This document shows, piece by piece, positions 30,795 to 38,017 of a stretch of 38,017 nt of DNA; positions within the stretch are counted from its first letter, which is position 1; every line of letters starts with the position of its first letter. The DNA comes from Gonium pectorale (taxonomy: Eukaryota; Chlorophyta; Chlorophyceae; Chlamydomonadales; Volvocaceae), in assembly GCA_001584585.1 (NCBI GenBank), contig LSYV01000009.1, positions 53,961-91,977 on the forward strand, given 5' to 3'. The position numbers and the translations under genes were made by a program. The notes beneath the pieces were generated by a model that worked only from the letters and a program-made list of their open reading frames with translations, was not told the origin of the DNA and searched no databases.

Positions 30795-32516
30795 ATGCTC
30801 AAGCTCTTCTCTGTCAAGGTTAGATTGTCATGTAACATCTACAGCCAAGCAGACTTTTAACCGGCGCGGCCGACGCGCAGGACAAGAAGAAGGCGGAGCA
30901 GGATGCCGCGTCCGCCACAGCCGGCAAGCCAGGGAAGCTATCTGCAGGAGAGCTGCGCATTCAAAAAGGTTGGTGGGCTGATGAGTCGGTTGGTCGGCGC
31001 TTTGGTGACTGATGACTGGTGTTGCAGACATGGCTGAGCTGAACCTGCCGTCGAATATCACGATCAACTTTCCGGATGGAAAGGACAAGCTCATGCACTT
31101 CTTCATCACCATCCGGCCAGACGAGGGGATATACAGGTTGGGCCTCGCAGATCTTGGCGCGAAGCTGCGCTGTAGCCTTCTGGGTTGCGATATGCAACAT
31201 CGTCGTTTGCGTTTGCGGCGTGCAGGGGTGGAAAGTTTACCTTTGAGTTCAACATATCCGGCGGGTACCCCCACGACGCGCCCAAGGTGCTCTGCACCAC
31301 CAAGGTGGGTTGCCACTGCTGGGGCACGGGACGCGCAGCGTCGTGCTTAGGTGGTGTGGGAGCGTGCTGTGCGGCACGCTTACGCCGGGTTGGGCTAGAA
31401 CGTGCCGAGTAACAGCACGGGAACGGCGATGCCGGGAACAGCCCGCGGTGAACGCGACATGTTGAAGCCCTTACGCCCAGTACATGTGGCTGAAGCGCTG
31501 ATTGGCTTGCTGGGTCATCATTGGCACATTAGGTTGTTCACTCGCCCTCTCGCCCTTAAACGTGCTGACCCCAATGCGGATGCCCTTCCCCCGTGCGACA
31601 GTACCGGGGCAACACCGGTGCCAGGCGCCCCACATTCACCGTTCCCGCAATTCGTCTGCCGCCAGCGGCGACTGTCCGCTAATGCCCCAACCGCCGACGC
31701 CCAACCGATCGGTGTTATTACTTCCTACCCCAGGTGTACCACCCGAACATTGACCTGGAGGGCAAGATCTGCCTCAACATCCTGCGCGAGGACTGGAAGC
31801 CCGTGCTGTCCATCAGCTCGGTCATCTACGGGCTGCAGTTCCTGTTCCTGGACCCCAACCCGGACGACCCGCTCAACAAGGAGGCCGCCCAGATGTTCGT
31901 GGACAGCCCGCGCCAGTTCGAGCAGCAAGTGCAGAGGGCCATCCAGTACGGAGCCTACATCAAGTGAGTCGAGCGGTCGGGGAATGCGGAATGACAAATG
32001 CGTGCGACCTCGCAACCGTCGCCCACCAATTGGTGTTGGGAGTTGGGAGATTTCAAAAAAATGACTCAATGGGCACTGCTGAGCGTGCGCACGTGTAGAC
32101 ACACCTCTGGCGGCCCGTCACTTGGCGGGCGGCCGTGCTTGGCGGATCCGTGTGCTAGCTCTAGCCATTCTCGGCATGGTCCCTGCGACCCACAGCGACA
32201 ACGGTCATGGGCGCAGAGAGGAGCACATAGCACGATCGAAGCCATGTCGTCTTGCTGTCCTTGGGATTGCGGCATGCGTTCTTTGGCGGTCTGCCTTGCA
32301 TCTGCTGGGTGTGTCCAGGCGGGTTTCATGCACTGCTACCCACACCATCTTGTCCCAACGTTCGGTTGGACAGCCGCCTCGCCGAAACCCGCCTCCGCTT
32401 TGTTCGCAGTGCCTCTCGCCTTGCTTACCCGCGCCTCACACCATGGACAATTAATACCACCCGCCTTGATTGCTGTCCCGCGCAGCAATGTGCACTTCCC
32501 GGCGTGCACGGCGTAA
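30795..32516 (+). CDS. UBC12: NEDD8-conjugating enzyme E2, UBC12/UBE2M type
   Basis: Six exons: 30795-30818, 30881-30968, 31028-31136, 31226-31304, 31734-31963 and 32486-32516, total 561 nt (186 aa; human UBE2M is 183), phases 0, 1, 2, 0, 2. The protein starts MLKLFSVK, close to the UBC12 N-terminus that docks on the NEDD8 E1. It continues with a Lys/Ala-rich linker, [13 protein letters not shown] and the UBC fold with YPHDAPKV and [19 protein letters not shown]; the catalytic Cys is residue 113. It receives NEDD8/RUB from the E1 and passes it to cullins. The last exon is only 31 nt, encoding NVHFPACTA; without it the frame would stop right after YIK, where the GTGAGT donor lies. The first intron is 62 nt with a branch-like TTTTAAC. 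Confidence 0.93.
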
Positions 32517-34526
32517 TGGCTTGCCTTCATGGTCGCATTGGGGCGCTAGCGGGAGGCGCGCCTGCAGACACAGTGGCCAGACGGGTGGAGCGGGAGCGCG
32601 CCCCTGGCGGCCGACTCGCAGCGGCGCATGGGGCCCAGCGGCGGACTCGGCTGGAGGCGAGGCGAGGCGCGCCCTGCCTCTCGCATGCTGGTTAGTCAGG
32701 AGTGTGCCTGCCCTTGTGGCCATGGGCTGGACGCGACCTCATGGGCGGAGTAAGGCGCCGCGATGGCCGGCCTGGGCCTGGGCTTGGGCCTTCCTTGTAC
32801 TGGGGAAGGCACTGCACTGCACTGCTGGGGCGTGAGACCGCTCTTGTGTCTCAACACGGACGGATGGACGCGGCGCTTGGGGCCGCCCGCAATCTGTACC
32901 GCGAGTGCATTGCTACTCGGCATCTGCCTGGGAATGCACACCCCTTCATCAATGCATGAGGAACTGCGAGGCGCCCTCAAGAGTAAGGATCCCCCTCAGG
33001 GAGCGGGGGTCGCGCCGAAGGGGATGCGTCCTAGGCTATGTGGACCATGTGGCCGTCTGCCTGGAGTGGATTGGAGGTTCACCTCGGCAGCAGGCGGATG
33101 GCGATGGAAGTGCCCCCTGGCGTCCGCGTTGCGTGCATTACCCGATAAGCCAATGCCACTTTCATTGATGTTGGCTGTGTGTGGTGACTTGACTTGGAAC
33201 GCGTGGTGCAGGTGCGAGTGTTTTGACTTGCGTCATGTGTTGTGTGCCCGTCGGACGCTGTGCAGATCACTTGTAGACCGAAGCCCAGACACCGCGTGAC
33301 TCTGAACTGTTTCTCTATTCCTGGCGTTGGTCTTTGTGTGTCATCAGAGTGATCAGGCGGCCTTTAGGGTCCCAGACAAGCTTCTCAGGTCCTCGCGGTT
33401 AGGCGGTGGTGGTAGTAGGATGCAAAAAGCAGGAGGGCTCCGAGAGCATGCAAGAGAAGCGCGCAGTGTCCTGACTAATAGTGGCGCGTGGACATACAAC
33501 AGGACGCATTGCTTGTGGGCGCAGTCGGCAGGTGCCGGCCAAGTTTTGTGCGGGGAGCATGTGCAAGGTGGTTGGTGCCGTACGTCTGCCCCTACCCATG
33601 GGGTATGTTTGTGCTGCCCATGGACTGATGGCTGGCGGGCACGTACCGGGTCCGAGAGCGGTCCGCAGCCGTCGACCGCCGTGCGAGCGGAACGAGGGGT
33701 ATGCGCGGCTGCCTTCTCACCCACGTGTATCACAACGGTGAAGCACGTGTCCGCCCGGCGGCATTCCCAATATGCTCACTGTACGGTTCGGGCAGTGGCG
33801 TTGGCTGCTACCGCTGAGGTCGATAGTATTCATTTACGAGACATGTCATGGCAGCCCAAGCGGCCGTGGGCTAGCGTCCCATGGGTCGCTCCATGAGCTC
33901 TAGCCGACATGGACAGCCAAGGCGCAGAAGAGCCCTGCCAAGCGTGTGCCATTGAGTGAGCGAGTTGGTGCCTCTCGCCCACGCAATGCAGCGGCAACCG
34001 CCAGGGCGGGGAACAGCACTGGTCACCGTGCGCCGCGTGCAGCTACTGCCTCGCATAAGATCAGGTTCGTGTGTCCCGCACCGAAGACAGCGCTACGCTG
34101 CTTCGTACGCAAACAATTAGTAACCAACCATAACGGAACTCAATTATCACACCCAGTACAAATGTACGGGAAGCCTTTCGCACTCTGCACTCAGCGAGTA
34201 ACCGTTTGCTTGCGTACTTGTGTACACATGCAAGGCCGACTGCGCCACGTGCTGACATTCCATGAGCCACCCCACTGGCGAGGACCCCCGCCGTGGTCCA
34301 CTGAACCATTGTACTGTTAAGAACAATCCGTCAAATGCAACCTGTGCCGATCTAATGCATTCCCTATTGCGCAACAAGCTACTCAATTGTTGATCTATCG
34401 CACCCGACGTACCTGACCGCTCACGCACGAACCGCGCCGCCTTCGCCCCACAACCACACCTCCGCAACCACCAGTCCACCCTCACTCCTACCACCCCCAC
34501 CTCCACCGCTGCCGCTGCGCTGCGCC
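32517..34526. other. Intergenic stretch between convergent genes, no supported gene
   Basis: Two kilobases between the UBC12 stop (plus) and the PUB-ZZ stop (minus). Open frames are short and unlike known proteins. No TGTAA was seen soon after the UBC12 stop, so its 3' end is unclear. From about 34080 to 34400 the sequence is clearly more AT-rich than elsewhere. No tRNA T-arm or mobile element end was recognised. Confidence 0.45.
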
Positions 34527-37500
34527 TCACAGCCCGGTGCGCTGCTTGAGCCGCTCGCGCGCCCGCGCTGCGCTGGCCCCGTTGAGCACGACGCCCCAGG
34601 GGTTGGTGTCGCTGACGTTGGAGCGCAGGTTGTGCTGGCTGGCCTTTGGGTGGTGCGTCTGGAAGGGGTGGTCTCGCGGGTGGCCGGGGGACAGGCTCCC
34701 GCCGATGAACCTGCGGGTCGCGAGGCCCCGAGGACGCAATGCGCGTGGGCGGGCGGGGTGTGTGATATGCGGGAGACAGGGAGGACGGGGCGGCAGGAAT
34801 CGTCCACCGGGAGGTCGGCCAGCAAGCTGTGTGGTGAGCCGGCGCGCTACCCGCCGTGGACGCTGCGCGCTTGCCTCACGGGCGCTACCGGCAGGGCATT
34901 TCCCCTCCCAGCACTCCGCTCGCCCGCCCGTTTGCCCGCCTGGCTCTCCAGGGCCCCACCCGCCCCCTCGTGCGCCCGGCCCCCCCCAACCCATCCTGTG
35001 CTGCTGGTCGTCGTCCGCGGCGGCGCCCCGTGCTGACCAGCGGTTGCTGATCTCCGCTACCCCCTCCCCTGCCTGCATCATCCCCCGCCCCCGCGCCTCC
35101 CATACCCCGCGCCCCTCCGCCCGCGCTCACTTGTCCCAGCACTGCTCGCACAGGTTGTAGCCCTCGCACCGCTCACACTCGTAGCTGGGGAGGGAGGGGA
35201 GGGGGGAGGGACACACGTCGGTGCAACGGGTCGCGGGCGGGGCGGGGCTGGGGGGGGGGCGGGGCGGGGGTCCGGGCATGGGGCTTCACCGCAAAGCAGG
35301 GCGCGGAGAGGTGCGCTGGGACATGCAACCGTGCCATAGCGCCGCCGCCATGCGCGGGGGTGGGTGGGTGGGGGCTCCATGCGTTGGGGGGCACAACGCA
35401 GCCCTTGGCCGCCCACGCCTCCTACAAAGCCCGCCCGTGTGCATCCTCCCTTCGCCACTGTGCCACCGTATCCCACGCCCCGCACCAGCACCCGCACCCG
35501 CACCCGCACTACGCACGCTCACCGGAACTCCCCGTGCGGCGCGTCGTGCCTCCGCGTCACCAGCCGGTCCGAGCCGTCTGCGTGAGGGCGGCCGGGGGGC
35601 GTGCGGGTCGAGGCAGCGAGGGTGCACGAGGGCGGGCGTGAGGGCCGGTCCACAGGCGGGCTCAACAGCTGGGCCGACTGGGCCCAGGCCTGTTGGGGCG
35701 CAGCCGGTCGCGCACGATGGGTTGCCGGGAGGGCGCGCCATGCCTAGGTGCCCCCTGGAATCTGCTCCCGTGTATCGCCCGCCAGCGCCATCCCAGCCCC
35801 CCGCGCGACACGGCCCCGGAGCACCGCGCGCTCGCAGCCCCGCCCGCCAGTGCACCTGCCCCGTCCGTTGCGGCCTTTACATGACACACCGGATGCCGCA
35901 CGCGACGACGACGCGCGTGCGCACCGTTTATTGGCCGGCCGCAGCAGCTGCACTCGAAGATCTCGTGCTGGTACCGGAAGCCCGGCAGCGCCGAGTGGCG
36001 GGAGCGCGTGGAGCTGCCCGTGTCGTCGTTCTCACGGGCCGAGCCCGTGAAGCCCTGGGGAGGCGGTGTCGTCACAGGCGGGAGGGGTGCAGTGGGTTTG
36101 GATACAGATACAGATTACAGGCTCCCCAGTGGGGCTGCAGGCCACACGAGCCGATTGACTCCCGACCCGCCATAGAAGAGTGGTTGAAACACCCCTGGAA
36201 GACATTCTCAGTTGAGAAGCCCTAGGGCGCATTCCTCGGGGTGGAAGGGGGGAGGGAGGGGAGACTGACAATGCTGACAGCGTATGTGGGACGGGGATGT
36301 ATTGGCCCCGCCCAGCCTCGTTCCCGCCGCCCACAGCCACGCGCCCACGCGATTAGCAACAGTGGCACCACAAGCCTCCATCCCCAGCCCCCGCCTACAC
36401 CTCCACCACTACCATCGGTTTCACCAGGTCCCTTCCCCCCTCCCCGGTCGCTACCGCTCTTGCCTTCCTGGCGACGAGCTGCTGCAGCTTGGAGTTGATG
36501 ACTGTCAGCGGCCGCAGGTCGGGGCCGCCCTCAGACGCGGGTGAGGGTGCGGGTGCGGTAGCCGCAGGCGCTGCCCCTGGTGAGGGGAAGACTAGCGTGT
36601 CCCCGCCCGGTGGCTGCTCCCTGAACCCCGCCGCCAGCAGCGCCGCCTCGCCGCCCGCCATCACGTCGAGCGCCTCACGAATCTTGGGGTTGGACTTGCG
36701 GATTGTCCTGAGGGGGGGACGGGTTTTGAAAGGCTGGGGCCTTGGCGCGGGATGGACAAGCGCAGGCGGAACAGCCAGCCAACCAGCGAGCCCGCCGCTC
36801 GTCCCAGTAGCACTGCGGCGGCCCCGCGTCCACGAGTTCCAAGGGAACATAGCGATCCCCGGCGGCTACCGTAGGCAGCGTGGGCTCCCTACCGGTCAGA
36901 AAGGCCATCGCCTCCCCGCCCGCGCCGCACCCACCGGCACCCCCCCCGCCTCTCTGTGAGGACGCTTTGCACCGCCACCGGTCCAACCCTGCCCACCTGT
37001 ATTTCTCCACCGAGTTGCCGCACGCCACAATGTTGTTGGTCAGCCTGCCCAGCAGCTCAGCCGCCCGCCACAGCGCCTCGCCCTGTGAGGGCGGGGTGGT
37101 GCAGCGGTGGGCCGCGGGGGCATCCGTGGGGGTGCTGTGCATGCCAACGATGCGCTGAAGCGGCGGTGATGGGAGGTGTGCAGGCAATGGGGAGATGCTG
37201 CAGGTACCGGCGCGGCAGGGCACCGGGCGTGTGGGCGCGCATCAGCAGATTATGACACATTCCTGATGTGAGCGGGACGACGCCCCACACCCAACAGTGT
37301 TCAATACCAAACAACACACATAGTGCTGCTAGGGGTGAGGGCGTGGGCGCAGTGTGCGGGTGAGGCCACCCCCGCGCACCGTGGACGGCTCCAAGCAAGT
37401 AGGGCAGGGCGAGCTGCCACGCGCATCCGCTCCCCGAAACCCGAACCAGCCCCGCCGGACTCCCGACCCGTGGGTCTGTCGACACGTCGCGGCGTACGGG

Positions 37501-37705
37501 GCCATGCCGGGCCATGCCATCGCCCGCGGACCCTTGGCCGTCCCTGCCGCGTGCACCACGGACCGCTGCTGTGCGCCGTACGCACGGCACTCACTTTGTG
37601 CGCGTTGGCCTGTACGGCCCACAGCACCGACGACATGAGCTTGCGGCAGCTGCGCAGGTCCAGCCCCGTGATGGAGGCGTCTAGCACCCACTCCGACAGC
37701 TGGAG
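34527..37705 (-). CDS. PUB-domain and ZZ-type zinc finger protein (N-terminus beyond the window)
   Basis: The visible exons are 37705-37595, 37082-36997, 36707-36464, 36054-35925, 35577-35523, 35184-35131 and 34710-34527. They are consistent in phase throughout and give 287 residues plus stop; earlier exons lie upstream. ELLGRLTNNIVACGNSVEKY, RTIRKSNPKIREAL and GGEAALLAAGF form a PUB domain, the module that binds the C-terminal tail of the p97/CDC48 ATPase in PNGase, UBXD1 and HOIP. An Ala/Pro-rich linker follows, then a ZZ-type finger: HEIFECSCCGRPI, FRYECERCEGYNLCEQCW and HPRDH supply three CXXC pairs and the closing histidines. The tail is SQHNLRSNVSDTNPWG. A role in ubiquitin/CDC48-linked recognition is inferred from the domains. 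One intron (36463-36055) appears to use GC-AG (AAG|GCAAGA); a GT donor 9 nt downstream keeps the same phase and is the alternative. Confidence 0.82.
35487..35510. repeat. GCACCC hexanucleotide run in a PUB-ZZ intron
   Basis: About four tandem units inside the intron between the 35577-35523 and 35184-35131 exons. Confidence 0.8.
36098..36226 (+). repeat. Dispersed repeat R2, copy 2, inside an intron
   Basis: Matches 16143-16265 (see that entry). It lies within the intron 36055-36463 of the PUB-ZZ gene, antisense to that gene, and accounts for about a third of the intron. An insertion into a pre-existing intron is the simplest reading. Confidence 0.8.
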
Positions 37706-38017
37706 CTGTGTGGTTGGTAGAAAGGGGGTGAGGCGGCGCGGCCGGACAGCGTGGGACGCGAAGGAAGGGCAATGAAGGGCAATGAAGGGCCAGTGCACAT
37801 CCACGGGACGGGAGCTGCGCACTCGGGAGCGGCGGGCGTTCCCCTCGTGTGTGTGTGTGGGCCCGCCGAGGTCGGTTGGGGCCGGTCAGGGCGGTGAGTG
37901 AAGAGCTCCTCCGCTGCACGCGGTCCCCAAGAGGCATTCCACAACCGACAGGGGCGGAGGCCGCTGTGAAACGTGCAGTATGTTGTCACGTTCCCTTCCA
38001 CTCGCGACCCGGGGAGA
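37706..38017 (-). other. Intron of the PUB-ZZ gene, upstream exon not identified
   Basis: The first visible exon opens with a good acceptor (ACACAG|CTCCAG), so the gene continues to the right. The remaining 312 bases contain a GT/CA microsatellite (37847-37859) and an acceptor-like TTTCACAG near 37965-37972, but no exon with both splice sites and a consistent frame could be fixed. Confidence 0.4.

Noticed and set aside
33353..33733. 126-codon minus-strand frame between UBC12 and PUB-ZZ
   Set aside because: No motif and no splice-consistent partner exon; left as intergenic.
35228..35275. Dense G-run in a PUB-ZZ intron, possible G-quadruplex
   Set aside because: G-runs of this kind are common in the GC-rich introns here and nothing ties it to a function.
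36790..36900. Coding-like frame (LPTVAAGDRYVPLELVDAGPPQCYWDE) inside the PUB-ZZ gene
   Set aside because: It lies within the intron 36708-36996; the flanking exons join in exact phase to make an uninterrupted PUB domain. A cassette exon is possible but no good splice pair was found.
1..38017. CRISPR arrays, tRNA or rRNA genes, bacterial operons
   Set aside because: No regularly spaced direct repeats with spacers, no T-arm consensus and no rRNA segments were found; the genes are spliced and eukaryotic.

Overview
The window looks like nuclear DNA of a GC-rich green alga, most likely a chlorophyte of the volvocine/Chlamydomonas type. It carries spliced protein genes with GT-AG (and some GC-AG) introns, alanine/glycine/proline-rich linkers, GC-rich introns full of short tandem repeats, a TGTAA-type polyadenylation signal, and clearly eukaryotic proteins (a NEDD8-conjugating enzyme, a twin-CX9C mitochondrial-type protein, PUB and ZZ domains). 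The lineage is an inference from style and gene content, not from a marker gene.

Left two thirds (about 1-25 kb): a long near-perfect hairpin opens the window (1-399). Then come three copies of one large, multi-exon, multi-pass membrane protein gene of unknown function. Copy 1 (7811 down to 2149, minus strand, 5 exons, 1355 aa) and copy 3 (17698 to 23480, plus strand, 5 exons, 1461 aa) have the same five exons with identical intron phases. Copy 2 (9727 to 12603, plus strand) is a pseudogene: it has frameshifts, stops and an internal deletion that joins exon B directly to exon E. Copies 1 and 2 are head to head across a 1.9 kb spacer that contains a second long hairpin.

Copy 3 converges with a MEKHLA-domain gene (27698 down to 25130, minus strand, 5 exons, 440 aa) that ends in a WHEP-like helical pair. 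The 3' end of that gene is also duplicated as a broken copy at 15480-15924, in the same convergent position relative to copy 2. The block [membrane-protein gene + MEKHLA gene end] was therefore tandemly duplicated, and the left block has decayed while the right block stayed intact.

Right third (about 25-38 kb): apparently ordinary single-copy genes. The MEKHLA gene is divergent from a twin-CX9C gene (28062-28493, mS37-like). A six-exon UBC12/UBE2M-type NEDD8-conjugating enzyme lies at 30795-32516. A minus-strand gene running off the right edge (37705 down to 34527) encodes a PUB domain followed by a ZZ-type zinc finger. One of its introns holds a copy of a dispersed ~130 bp repeat also found at 16143-16265.

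All splice models were built by eye from reading frame, splice signals and comparison between copies. No transcript or database evidence was available.
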